Below, piece by piece: positions 8,657 to 17,560 of a stretch of 64,000 bases of DNA. The position numbers were made by a program, and so were the translations under genes. The stretch lies in the NCBI RefSeq assembly GCF_902459765.1, contig NZ_CABPSP010000003.1, positions 186,001 through 250,000 of the forward strand. Direction: 5' to 3'. The DNA is from Pandoraea anapnoica. Lineage in GTDB: Bacteria; Pseudomonadota; Gammaproteobacteria; Burkholderiales; Burkholderiaceae. The stretch's first letter is position 1. The number at the start of each line of letters is the position of its first letter. Under the pieces are notes generated by a model. It searched no databases and was not told the DNA's origin. It worked only from the letters and a program-made list of their open reading frames with translations.

Positions 8657-9643
8657 ATGGCTAACGGCATTCTCGGCCGTCGCGGCCATCCCCAACTCAC
8701 CCGCAATGGCGAGTTGAAGCATCTGCTGACGGTTGAGGGGTTGCCGCGTGCCGTGCTCATGCACATTCTCGACACGGCCACGCAGTTCGTGAGCGTGAAC
8801 GATGCCGACGTCAAGAAGGTGCCGCTGCTGAGCGGCAAATCCGTTTTCAATCTGTTCTTCGAAAACTCGACACGTACGCGAACGACGTTCGAAATCGCAG
8901 CAGCGCGATTGTCCGCAGATGTGCTGAATCTGAATATCAATGCGTCGTCGACGAGCAAGGGCGAGACGCTGCTCGACACCATCGGCAACCTGTCGGCGAT
9001 GCACGCGGATCTGTTCGTCGTGCGTCACGCGCAATCGGGCGCGCCGTACCTGATTGCCGAGCATTGCGCGCCGCACGTCCACGTGATCAACGCAGGTGAC
9101 GGACGCCACGCGCACCCGACGCAGGGCTTGCTCGATATGTACACGATTCGCCATCACAAGGGCGAATTCCAGAATCTGACGGTGGCGATCGTGGGCGACA
9201 TTCTGCACTCGCGCGTCGCCCGCTCCGACATCCACGCACTGACGACGCTCGGCGTACCCGAAGTGCGTGCCATCGGCCCGCGCACGCTACTGCCGACGGG
9301 CCTTGAGCAACTCGGCGTGCGCGTGTTTCACGACATGGACGAAGGGTTGCGAGACGTCGATGTCGTCATCATGCTGCGATTGCAGAACGAACGCATGAGC
9401 GGCGCGTTGTTGCCCTCGGCGTCCGAGTACTTCAAGTACTACGGACTAACGCCGGCGCGTCTGGCGCTCGCGAAACCCGATGCCATCGTGATGCACCCAG
9501 GACCGATGAACCGGGGCGTGGAGATCGACTCGGCGGTGGCGGATGGCCCGCAGTCGGTCATCCTCGAACAAGTCTCGTTCGGCATTGCCGTGCGGATGGC
9601 GGTGATGAGTATCGTCGCCTCGAACAACGGAAACAACGGGTAA
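8657..9643 (+). CDS. pyrB: Aspartate carbamoyltransferase catalytic chain
   Basis: Condenses aspartate with carbamoyl phosphate in pyrimidine synthesis. The 328-residue product has the carbamoyl-phosphate loop [11 protein letters not shown], the 80s loop [27 protein letters not shown] with the catalytic His, and the MLRLQNER and HPGPMNRG segments. ATG 8657 has GGAG seven bases upstream; GTG 8633 would add eight residues. It is eight bases from the dihydroorotase-like gene. This is the class A arrangement in which PyrB forms a complex with an inactive DHOase-like partner. Confidence 0.97.
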   Translation: MANGILGRRGHPQLTRNGELKHLLTVEGLPRAVLMHILDTATQFVSVNDADVKKVPLLSGKSVFNLFFENSTRTRTTFEIAAARLSADVLNLNINASSTSKGETLLDTIGNLSAMHADLFVVRHAQSGAPYLIAEHCAPHVHVINAGDGRHAHPTQGLLDMYTIRHHKGEFQNLTVAIVGDILHSRVARSDIHALTTLGVPEVRAIGPRTLLPTGLEQLGVRVFHDMDEGLRDVDVVIMLRLQNERMSGALLPSASEYFKYYGLTPARLALAKPDAIVMHPGPMNRGVEIDSAVADGPQSVILEQVSFGIAVRMAVMSIVASNNGNNG

Positions 9644-9650
9644 GCGCGCC

Positions 9651-10919
9651 ATGAAACTTCATCTGAAGGGTGGCCGCGTGATCGATCCTGCAACGCGTCT
9701 CGACCGTGTGCAGGACATCTTTATCGCCGACGGCGAACTGCTGACGCTCGATGCATCGCCAGCCGACTTCACGGCCGAACGCACCGTCGACGCGAAGGGG
9801 TTGGTCGTCGTGCCGGGCCTCGTCGATCTGTCCGCACGGCGGATGACGGCGGCAAGCGAAGCGACGGCGGCGCTCGCCGGTGGCGTGACGCGTGTCGTGT
9901 GTCCGCCCGACACCGATCCCGTACTCGACGAACCGGACCTTGTGGAGATGCTGCAACTGCGCGCCCGCGCTACGCATCTCGCGCAGGTTCATCCGCTGGG
10001 TGCGCTGACGGTCGGTCTCGCTGGCCGCGAACTCACCGAAATGGCGCAACTGACGCAAGCCGGATGCATCGGTCTGTCGCAAGCGAACGCTGCGATGGCC
10101 GACAACCGCACGCTGCTGCGCGCGCTGCAATACGCCGACACGTTCGGGCTGACGGTCTGGCTGCGGCCGCAGGATGCGGCACTCGCGGCGGGCGGCGTGG
10201 CCGCGAGCGGCGCGGTGGCGTCGCGTCTCGGACTGGCTGGCATTCCGGTCGCGGCCGAGACGATCGCGTTGCATACCATTCTCGAACTCGTCCGCGTAAC
10301 GGGCACGCGCGTGCACCTGTGCCGCCTGTCGTCGGCGGCTGGCCTCGCGCTCGTGCGTGCGGCGAAAGCCGAAGGACTACCGGTCACGTGCGACGTCGCC
10401 GCGCACCATCTCCATCTCACGGACATGGACATCGGGTACTTTGACGCGCAATACCGGCTCGATCCGCCGCTGCGCTCGCAACGCGATCGCGAAGCCGTGC
10501 GTGATGCCGCGCGAGACGGTACGATTGACGCCGTTTGCTCTGACCATACGCCGCTAGCGCCCGACGCCCGTCTCGTCCCCTTCGCCGAAGCCGAGCCAGG
10601 GGCAACGGGCCTCGAACTGCTCCTGTCGCTGGTGTTGAAGTGGGCCGAGGAGTCGCGTGTGCCGCTCGTCGACGCGCTCGCCCGGGTGACACACGGTCCC
10701 GGCCAGCGATTGGCGGCGGTGGCACCGGGAGCAGGCCGCTTGTTGCCGGGTCACGCGGCGGATGTCTGCGTGTTTGCGCCGTCGACGTACTGGACCGTGT
10801 CCGCGCCGCAGTTGCGCAGCGCCGGTCATAACACCCCGTTTCTGGGATACGAACTACCGGGCCAGGTACGGCTCACGCTGGTCGGTGGCCGCGTGGCGTA
10901 CGAAGCCCCTTGCGTCTAG
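9651..10919 (+). CDS. pyrX: Dihydroorotase-like protein, probably non-catalytic (PyrC'/PyrX)
   Basis: A 422-residue amidohydrolase-fold protein immediately after pyrB. The fold landmarks of class I dihydroorotase are present (VVPGLVDL, VTCDVAAHHLHLTD, VCSDHTPLAPD). The HxH metal site that should follow PGLVDL is replaced by SARRMT, and the region of the bridging carboxylated Lys reads GCIGLSQANAAM without that Lys. In Pseudomonas such a PyrC' is required to assemble aspartate carbamoyltransferase, while a separate active PyrC makes dihydroorotate. By analogy this is a structural subunit; the missing ligands are directly visible. Confidence 0.88.
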   Translation: MKLHLKGGRVIDPATRLDRVQDIFIADGELLTLDASPADFTAERTVDAKGLVVVPGLVDLSARRMTAASEATAALAGGVTRVVCPPDTDPVLDEPDLVEMLQLRARATHLAQVHPLGALTVGLAGRELTEMAQLTQAGCIGLSQANAAMADNRTLLRALQYADTFGLTVWLRPQDAALAAGGVAASGAVASRLGLAGIPVAAETIALHTILELVRVTGTRVHLCRLSSAAGLALVRAAKAEGLPVTCDVAAHHLHLTDMDIGYFDAQYRLDPPLRSQRDREAVRDAARDGTIDAVCSDHTPLAPDARLVPFAEAEPGATGLELLLSLVLKWAEESRVPLVDALARVTHGPGQRLAAVAPGAGRLLPGHAADVCVFAPSTYWTVSAPQLRSAGHNTPFLGYELPGQVRLTLVGGRVAYEAPCV

Positions 10920-10931
10920 GATGCGATTGCC

Positions 10932-11762
10932 GTGCTGTTGATCAAAAAACTTCGTCTTGGCCTGCATCTCGCGCGCGGCATGTTGACGGCAGCGACGCTG
11001 TTTCCGTTTCTGTCGCAGCCGCAGAAGGATCGTCGCATCCGTGCGTGGTCGCAGAAGCTGCTGAAGCTGTGCGGCATGCATCTGGAAGTGGAGCAGCATG
11101 CGCCGGTGCCGGAAGGGGGCGTGATGCTGTTGTGCAATCACGTGTCATGGATCGATATCTTTGCCCTCAATGCGTGGCAACCGGTGCGCTTCGTCGCCAA
11201 GGCAGAGATTCGTCACTGGCCGCTCGTCGGCTGGTTGTGCGTTCAGACGCGCACGATTTTCCTGCAACGCGAGCGGCGTGCCGATGCGCGCCGCATCATG
11301 CATTACCTGGCCGATTGCCTGCGCGATGGCGACGTCATCACCGTCTTCCCTGAAGGCACGACGACGGACGGCCGCAGTCTGCTGCCGTTCCATGCGAATT
11401 TGTTGCAAGCACCGGTCACGACGGGCAAGCCGGTCCAGCCGCTGTGCCTGTTCTATACGGACGCGGCGAGCGGACGCCACACAATGGCCCCGGCCTACAT
11501 CGGCGAGACGAGCCTGATCGAATCCATCGACATGATTTTGCGCGCGCCGCCGATGACGGTGCGTCTGTCGATCGGCGCACCGCAGTATCCGCAGGACGGC
11601 GAGCATCGCCGCGAGTTCACGTTGGGCGCGCAGCGGGCCGTCGGCGCTGCATTGCAGGGCTTCCTGCCCGAAGCCGTGTTGCCGGAAAGCGGCTCGGTCG
11701 GTTCGCGTGCGTCGGGACTGGGTGACGACGAAAGCGATGCTGTGCAGGCGGTTCAGGCCTGA
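10932..11762 (+). CDS. plsC: 1-acyl-sn-glycerol-3-phosphate acyltransferase (PlsC family)
   Basis: A 276-residue lysophospholipid acyltransferase, expected to make phosphatidic acid at the inner membrane. The catalytic motif is NHVSWID (block I), and block III is FPEGTTTDG. A hydrophobic N-terminal segment provides membrane contact. A GTG start at 10932, nine bases after AGGA, gives a full family N-terminus. It begins 12 bp after the dihydroorotase-like gene and closes the operon before the terminator at 11781. Confidence 0.9.
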   Translation: MLLIKKLRLGLHLARGMLTAATLFPFLSQPQKDRRIRAWSQKLLKLCGMHLEVEQHAPVPEGGVMLLCNHVSWIDIFALNAWQPVRFVAKAEIRHWPLVGWLCVQTRTIFLQRERRADARRIMHYLADCLRDGDVITVFPEGTTTDGRSLLPFHANLLQAPVTTGKPVQPLCLFYTDAASGRHTMAPAYIGETSLIESIDMILRAPPMTVRLSIGAPQYPQDGEHRREFTLGAQRAVGAALQGFLPEAVLPESGSVGSRASGLGDDESDAVQAVQA

Positions 11763-11780
11763 CTCGGCAGCACGAAATGA

Positions 11781-11807
11781 AAAACGGCGCCCCGCAGGCG
11801 CCGTTTT
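11781..11807. terminator. Bidirectional terminator between plsC and apaH
   Basis: AAAACGGCGCC pairs perfectly with GGCGCCGTTTT around CCGCA. It lies between two convergent genes, and A and T tracts on the arms allow use in both directions. Confidence 0.92.
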
Positions 11808-11851
11808 CGTTTGAGGGAGATGGTGGACGTGTCGGACGTTCGCTGCGTCGA

Positions 11852-12862
11852 TCACTCACCTTTGCGTTTCGTCCCTTTGTCCGCCTTTTCCGACTTCTCT
11901 GCCTTTGCCGCTTTTTCCAGCTTGCGCGCGGCCTTTTCGACCTTACCAAACTTATCGAGCTTCTCGGCTTTCGCGGCCTTCAGTGCGTCCTCGGCCTTGT
12001 CGGCCGTTTTCATCTTGCTGCGCTTCTTGTCGGCGAAGGCAAGCGGGTCGCGAATCTGCGGGCAGTCGATCTGAATCAGCTCGCGCCCGGCGGGCGAGTC
12101 GGCGAGCTTCACCGCCGTGAGCTTGCCGCCCCAGACGCAGCCTGTGTCCAGACCGAGGATGTTGTCGCGCATCACCAGTCCAAGCGCCGACCAGTGCCCG
12201 AAGACCACCGTGACGTCTGACGTGCGGCGGCCCGGGACGTCGAACCACGGCTTGAGCGTCTCGGTCGAGGCGTCGGCACCTTCCTTGATCTTGAAGTCGA
12301 TCCGTCCGTCGGCCGAGCAAAAACGCATGCGCGTGAGCGCGTTGATCGTGAGACGCCGGCGGTCTTCGTCGCTCAGGTCTGGCTGCCACTGATCGGGCTG
12401 ATTGCCGAACATGCGCGAGAGGAATGTCTTCCAGTCGTCGCCGCGCAGTTGCGTCTCGACATCGCGCGCGAGCGAGACGACCTGCTCGGCGTCCCACTGC
12501 GGCAGCACACCGGCGTGCACCATCAGATGCCGGTGGGCGAGATGGGCCAGCGGTTGACGGCGTACCCAGTCGATGAGCGTGTCGCGGTCGGGTGCGTTGA
12601 GAATGTCGTCGAGGGTGTCGCTGCCGTGCGCCTGACGCACGCCAGCCGCCACGGCTAGCAAATGCAGATCGTGATTGCCGAGCACAGCGGTGACACGGTC
12701 ACCCAATGCAATGACCTGACGCAAGGTATCGAGCGAGCGCGGGCCACGATTGATCAGATCGCCGGCAAGCCAGAGATCTGCGTCCTGGGGGAGGCGCTCG
12801 AGCAGTTGTTCAAACGACGTTTGGCAACCCTGGAGGTCGCCGATGGCATAGATGTCACGCAT
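11852..12862 (-). CDS. apaH: Symmetrical bis(5'-nucleosyl)-tetraphosphatase with Lys/Ala-rich tail
   Basis: Hydrolyses diadenosine tetraphosphate to two ADP. The metallophosphatase motifs are in order: GDLQGC, GDLINRGPRSLD and GNHDLHLL. MVHAGVLPQWD, FGHWSALG and GLDTGCVWGGKLTA follow. The enzyme part ends near residue 277. The remaining roughly 60 residues form a highly charged tail of KA- and KAEK-like repeats, which most ApaH proteins lack. The tail is predicted helical and basic and could bind nucleic acid or the membrane. It lies downstream of the polysaccharide operon on the same strand. Confidence 0.95.
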   Translation of the reverse strand: MRDIYAIGDLQGCQTSFEQLLERLPQDADLWLAGDLINRGPRSLDTLRQVIALGDRVTAVLGNHDLHLLAVAAGVRQAHGSDTLDDILNAPDRDTLIDWVRRQPLAHLAHRHLMVHAGVLPQWDAEQVVSLARDVETQLRGDDWKTFLSRMFGNQPDQWQPDLSDEDRRRLTINALTRMRFCSADGRIDFKIKEGADASTETLKPWFDVPGRRTSDVTVVFGHWSALGLVMRDNILGLDTGCVWGGKLTAVKLADSPAGRELIQIDCPQIRDPLAFADKKRSKMKTADKAEDALKAAKAEKLDKFGKVEKAARKLEKAAKAEKSEKADKGTKRKGE

Positions 12863-12959
12863 CGCAATGGTGGCGCTGTCTTGTCTTGTTGTCCCGATCA
12901 GGGGGCTTCCGTGTGCCGCGGCCGCGCACCTTATCAGGTGCGTCGCCCCCCGTGGTCAT

Positions 12960-14051
12960 TCATTTCTTGTAGATCAGCCAGCGCGGCACTTTGAATCGGA
13001 CGATGCTCAGGTACAGCCACACATACGTCACCATGAAGGCGACGCAGCACAGTGCGAGCACCACGCTATGCCGCCAGAAGACCGTCGCCGGGATCACTGC
13101 CAGCAAGCATAGCAGCCAAAGGTACGGAGAGGTCAAGGAATTGCGCTGCGTGAGCGCACTCGCGGTGCGCGCCCCGGCAGCCCAGCGCATCAGCCGTTTG
13201 TAGACCAGCATGTGCAGATGAACACCGTCGGGGATGCCGGGCGACATGCCGCGAACGAAGCGCTTGCGATAGATCGAGAAGCACACCTCGAACGCTGGGT
13301 AAATCACCATCAGCGCGGGATACCACGGCGAGACCTGCGGGTTGCGCATGACAAGCAGCACGGCGATCTCGGCCAGCATGAAGCCAAGGAAATAAGCGCC
13401 GCCATCCCCCAGAAAAATCAGTCCGCCGGGGAAGTTGAAGATGAAGAAACCCAGGATGGCACCGACCATGATCATCGACGTGGTGAGTACGATGGGGTCC
13501 TGCACCTGAAACCCGACATAGCCGAGCGACGCGAACATGATCATCGCGACCATGGCGGCGAGTCCGTTGAAGCCGTCGATGATGTTCACGGCATTAGCCA
13601 TGCCCGCCACGCACAGCACGGTAAGCGGCACCGACACGGCGGCCACGATCAGGGCGCGGTCGACTACGCCGATGTCGATGCGGGTGATGTGAATGTCGAG
13701 CACGAGCCACGCGAGCAACGCAGCGAACATCGTGCAGACGAGACGTACCGTCGGCGAGACCTTCTTGGTCACATCTTCGATGAAGCCGGACAGGAACGCA
13801 GGCAGGCCGCAGGCGACGAGCAACAGAATGTCGCGCGACACCTTGGGGTAGGAAAAGCCAAGCGCCGTGGCGGCGACGAGCAGGCCCGCGAGAATGCCGA
13901 CACCGCCGATGCGCGGCACCGGGCGCACGTGAAACTTCTGCACTCCGGCGACATCGCTATCGCCTGAGAAGCGGGAGTGAACGTGCGCGTAACGAACGAT
14001 CAGCAGCGTCGCGACAAACGACACGACGAGGGCGATGGCAAGACTCAGCAT
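12960..14051 (-). CDS. WecA/TagO-like undecaprenyl-phosphate sugar-1-phosphate transferase, copy 1
   Basis: A 363-residue polytopic membrane enzyme of the GT4-PNPT (MraY/WecA) family, expected to start lipid-linked glycan synthesis. It has HVRPVPRIGGVGI at the N-terminus, NAVNIIDGFNGLAAM with the catalytic Asp pair, and FLGDGGAYFLGF. The C-terminal cytoplasmic loop has the HLHMLVYKR basic motif typical of WecA-like enzymes. It is the last gene of the polysaccharide operon and lies 55 bp after a close paralogue (14107-15201). The sugar cannot be deduced. Confidence 0.9.
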   Translation of the reverse strand: MLSLAIALVVSFVATLLIVRYAHVHSRFSGDSDVAGVQKFHVRPVPRIGGVGILAGLLVAATALGFSYPKVSRDILLLVACGLPAFLSGFIEDVTKKVSPTVRLVCTMFAALLAWLVLDIHITRIDIGVVDRALIVAAVSVPLTVLCVAGMANAVNIIDGFNGLAAMVAMIMFASLGYVGFQVQDPIVLTTSMIMVGAILGFFIFNFPGGLIFLGDGGAYFLGFMLAEIAVLLVMRNPQVSPWYPALMVIYPAFEVCFSIYRKRFVRGMSPGIPDGVHLHMLVYKRLMRWAAGARTASALTQRNSLTSPYLWLLCLLAVIPATVFWRHSVVLALCCVAFMVTYVWLYLSIVRFKVPRWLIYKK

Positions 14052-14106
14052 GATGCGGGGCGATAGCCGGAGGCCTGGCTAGCGAGAAAAGAAATCGGAA
14101 AACAGC

Positions 14107-15201
14107 TTACTTCTTTCTGAAGATCATCCAGCGAGGCGAGCGGAACCGAACAATCCGCTGATAAAGCCAGACATAGCCAACGATGAATACCAGGCAGCAG
14201 ATGGCAAGCACACCGCTATGGCGCCAGAAAATCGTCGCGGGCAGCACAGCAGACAGACACAGTACCCAAAGATAAGGCGATGTCATGGAGTTACGGCGTG
14301 CCAATTGCGCTGCCACTTTCGAACCCACTGCCCAACGCAGCACGCGCTTGTATATGAGCATGTGCAGGTGAACACCGTCCGGCATGCTGGGGGATACCCC
14401 GCGTACGAAACGACGTCGGTAGATCGAGAAACAAACTTCGAAAATGGGGTAAATCAGCATGAGCGCCGGGTACCACGGCGACACCATCGGGTTTCGCATC
14501 ACAAGCAAAATAGCGAGTTCCGCGAGCATAAAGCCGATGAAATAGGCTCCGCCATCACCAAGGAAAATCAATCCGTTTGGATAGTTGAGAATGAAAAAAC
14601 CGAAGACAGCACCCGTCATTATCAACGACGCAGAAAGGACGATGTTATCGCCTACCTGGAACGCGACATAGCCGAGCGACACGAACATGAAGATACTGAC
14701 CATCGCTGCAAGACCGTTAAAGCCGTCGATGATATTGACTGCATTGGTCATCGCCGCGGTGCAAATGACCGTGAGAATCACCGAAATCACCGGGAACGCG
14801 AGCAAGCTATCGAGCGGAGCAATGTCAATACGGTTGATGTGAATCCCGAGCAACCAATAGGCGATCAGTGCCGAAGCCATTGCACAAATTAGCCGAGTAC
14901 GCGGCGAGACGCGCTTCGTGATGTCTTCGATGAATCCGCCAAGGAATACCGGCGCGGCGCTTACTGCAAGTAAGAGGATCTCTTCGAGTCGACCCGGATA
15001 TTTAAAAGTTGCGAATGTTCCGGCTGCGATCAGGCCGAGCATAATGCCCAAGCCGCCGATTCGCGGCACCGGGTGCGCATGAACCTTCTGAACCCCTTGA
15101 GTGTCACTGTCGCTTGAAAAATGGGCGTGCACATGGGCATACCGCACAATCAGCAGCGTGGTGACAAATGAAACTACCAATGCCAATGTCAGGTTCAGCA
15201 T
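14107..15201 (-). CDS. WecA/TagO-like undecaprenyl-phosphate sugar-1-phosphate transferase, copy 2
   Basis: A 364-residue paralogue of the following gene, alignable over its whole length and about three-quarters identical by eye. It has the same motifs: HAHPVPRIGGLGI, NAVNIIDGFNGLAAM, FLGDGGAYFIGF and HLHMLIYKR. Its DNA is visibly richer in A/T and in A/T-ending codons than copy 1. It therefore looks like a copy acquired from a lower-GC relative rather than a fresh duplication. All recognisable motifs are intact, so both copies could be active, perhaps with different sugar preferences. Confidence 0.9.
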   Translation of the reverse strand: MLNLTLALVVSFVTTLLIVRYAHVHAHFSSDSDTQGVQKVHAHPVPRIGGLGIMLGLIAAGTFATFKYPGRLEEILLLAVSAAPVFLGGFIEDITKRVSPRTRLICAMASALIAYWLLGIHINRIDIAPLDSLLAFPVISVILTVICTAAMTNAVNIIDGFNGLAAMVSIFMFVSLGYVAFQVGDNIVLSASLIMTGAVFGFFILNYPNGLIFLGDGGAYFIGFMLAELAILLVMRNPMVSPWYPALMLIYPIFEVCFSIYRRRFVRGVSPSMPDGVHLHMLIYKRVLRWAVGSKVAAQLARRNSMTSPYLWVLCLSAVLPATIFWRHSGVLAICCLVFIVGYVWLYQRIVRFRSPRWMIFRKK

Positions 15202-15275
15202 AGTACGGACAAGTTAACCGCGTTACTTAGTTTTTATGAGCGATTGGCGCTCTCATGCCAAACCCGGCTTTAAGC

Positions 15276-16412
15276 CTAGTGTGGGATTTGGTGGAGGCCC
15301 CCGCTGATTTCGCCAAGTATTCGGAAATACTCGGCGATCACCAATCGCTCGTCGAAATTTTGCGCTACTTTAGCACGCCCGGCCCTCCCGATAGCCGCAA
15401 GATCACATGCGGTCATGTTGGCTACGTGCGACATTTGTGTCGTCAGCGCAGTTGCATCCTGTGCTGGCACGACCCACCCGCTTACGCCTTCGGTCACAAC
15501 CTCCCGGCACCCTTGAACGTCCGTTGTGATAACAGGCCGCCCCATGGCGCCGGCTTCGAGCAGCGTCCGGGATAGGCCTTCCCGGTACGACGGGAGCACG
15601 ACGCAATGGGCCTGAGCGATGAACGGGCGCACTTCCTGCGTGACGCCCAAATATTCGACGAGTCCCTCTTGCTCCCACCGGGCCACCTGTTCGCGCGAGA
15701 TCGCCGTTGGGTTTTCGACGTCGGCCGGCCCCAGCAACTGGAAGCGCACGTGCGGCATTGACGCTCTGATCGCCCGCGCTGCCTCCACGAATTCAAGCAC
15801 CCCCTTGTCGCGCAATAGTCGTGCGATCAACAAAAATCGGAACGTGCCGTCATCGTCGTGCCACCGTGCGAGCGCGAAGTGATCCAGATTGACACCTTCT
15901 CCCGGAAGCAGCCGCGCTTTGCGCATATCGACGAGTCCGCCGCCGACCATCGCCTTGAAATCCTCGTCATTGAGCAGCCAGTTTTCGTGGGTATGTCGGA
16001 AGGCGTACTTGTAGAGCAGTCGAACAATGTGCGTAAGCAGTGACCTATTAATGAAGACGGTGCCCATGCCCGTCGTGATCGACACCGAGGCAATGCCGGC
16101 CCAATGCGCGGCCACTGCACCGTAAATGTTGGGTTTGATGGTGTAGTGGAAGCAAACGGCGGGACGGATGCGGCGATAGAGTCGGTACAAACGTAGGGTC
16201 AGCGCGATGTCCTGCAACGGGTTCTGACCCTTGGACGCCATCGGCATGACATGGACGTGGCACCCCATCGCGCGCAGCAGCGGTGCGTAGTCGTCGTCCG
16301 GTGCAACCACATGGACAGGGTGCCCATCCGCGAGCAAGGCCCGAATGGGGCCACCACGGAAGTTGTGGATCGACCAGAAGGAATTCGAGCAAAAGAGAAC
16401 AGGTGCTTGCAT
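15276..16412 (-). CDS. Family 4 glycosyltransferase (CapM/PglA-like)
   Basis: A 378-residue GT-B enzyme. The N-terminus MQAPVLFCSNSFWSIHNFRG holds the acceptor-side domain. The C-terminal domain has the donor-binding E-x7-E motif in EGLSRTLLEAGAMGRPVITTD. The segment YTIKPNIYGAVAAHWAG is typical of CapM/PglA/WbaZ-like transferases of surface polysaccharides. ATG 16412 lies five bases after the preceding glycosyltransferase stop; longer upstream frames overlap that gene and are not needed. Sugar and linkage are unknown. Confidence 0.88.
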   Translation of the reverse strand: MQAPVLFCSNSFWSIHNFRGGPIRALLADGHPVHVVAPDDDYAPLLRAMGCHVHVMPMASKGQNPLQDIALTLRLYRLYRRIRPAVCFHYTIKPNIYGAVAAHWAGIASVSITTGMGTVFINRSLLTHIVRLLYKYAFRHTHENWLLNDEDFKAMVGGGLVDMRKARLLPGEGVNLDHFALARWHDDDGTFRFLLIARLLRDKGVLEFVEAARAIRASMPHVRFQLLGPADVENPTAISREQVARWEQEGLVEYLGVTQEVRPFIAQAHCVVLPSYREGLSRTLLEAGAMGRPVITTDVQGCREVVTEGVSGWVVPAQDATALTTQMSHVANMTACDLAAIGRAGRAKVAQNFDERLVIAEYFRILGEISGGLHQIPH

Positions 16413-16417
16413 AGCGT

Positions 16418-17560
16418 TCAGTGGGAGGTGTGGCGCTGCGCGGCCAGGCGACCGTAAGTGTCGAGCCATCGCGTCACGATGGCGTCGAGAGAAAAGTGCG
16501 TGACGATGCGTTCGCGGTTGGCCGCGCCGAGAGCCTGACGTGCCTCGGGGCTGGCGCGCAGTTGGCGAAGCAGGGCGTCGCCGAGGGCTTGTGCATCGCC
16601 GACGGGCACGAGCGCGTTGTGTGCGTGGCTGTGTTCCGTATCGCCCAGCAATTCGCGAACCCCGCCGCAGTCCGTCGACACGACGGGCAGGCCGCTTGCC
16701 ATCGCTTCCCCGACCACGAGCGGCAACCCCTCCCACGCCGACGACATGGCGTACACGTCGGCGGCCTGCATCCATTGTGCGATGTCGTTGCGACGACCGA
16801 GCAGCGTCACGGCGTGCGCGAGGCCACGGGTGTCTACGTGCGCCTGCACAGACGTGCGCAATGGGCCTTCGCCCGCGATGAACAGTCGCGCTTGCGGCAT
16901 GGCGTTCGCGACGTGCGCGAAGGCGTCAATCAGCGTCGGATAGTCCTTTGCTTCGACCATCCGTCCGGCGGCGAAAACGACGGGCGCGCCAGCATCCGGC
17001 AGTACGTTGGATGCATCGCGCCACACGGTGCGTGCCTGTGCGTCCGAATGGTAGCGCCCGGTATCGATGCCATTGGGCATGCTGACGATGCGCGCGGCAG
17101 GCGCGGCCCGTTGTGCGACGAATGCGGCGACAGCGTCGTCGCTCACGTTGGTCGTCAGATCCGTCCAGCGATCGGTCAGACGATAGGCGAGCATGCGCGC
17201 GCGGCCGCCTTCGTTGCGGCTGTGGGCGCTCGTCACCAGCACTGGCACGGGCGCAAACCATCGTGCGACACGTGCCACCAGGTTGGCGTGGACCATATGG
17301 GCGTGCACGACGTCCGGTCGCCACGTCCGCAGATGCGCCGCAAACCGGACCAGCGCCCCGATCAGCGACCCCGGCGATTTGCCTGCCTTCAGTTCGACGA
17401 GCGTGAACTGCGGCGATGTCGGCAGCGCAATGGCGCACGGACCGGTCAGCGAGACGAGCGTGACTTCGTGGCCACGTGCGAGAAAACCCCGCGCGAGATC
17501 GGCCACCTGCGTTTCCGCGCCGCCGAGTTGCAGCCCCGTGACGAACAAAACGATCTTCAT
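16418..17560 (-). CDS. Family 4 glycosyltransferase
   Basis: A 380-residue GT-B glycosyltransferase. The N-terminus is MKIVLFVTGLQLGGAETQVADLARG, with the GGAE loop common in GT4 enzymes. The donor site is in EGLPLVVGEAMASGLPVVSTDCGG (E-x7-E). It overlaps the preceding gene by 4 bp (17557-17560), showing translational coupling in the polysaccharide operon. It probably adds one sugar of the repeat unit on the cytoplasmic face. Confidence 0.9.
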   Translation of the reverse strand: MKIVLFVTGLQLGGAETQVADLARGFLARGHEVTLVSLTGPCAIALPTSPQFTLVELKAGKSPGSLIGALVRFAAHLRTWRPDVVHAHMVHANLVARVARWFAPVPVLVTSAHSRNEGGRARMLAYRLTDRWTDLTTNVSDDAVAAFVAQRAAPAARIVSMPNGIDTGRYHSDAQARTVWRDASNVLPDAGAPVVFAAGRMVEAKDYPTLIDAFAHVANAMPQARLFIAGEGPLRTSVQAHVDTRGLAHAVTLLGRRNDIAQWMQAADVYAMSSAWEGLPLVVGEAMASGLPVVSTDCGGVRELLGDTEHSHAHNALVPVGDAQALGDALLRQLRASPEARQALGAANRERIVTHFSLDAIVTRWLDTYGRLAAQRHTSH

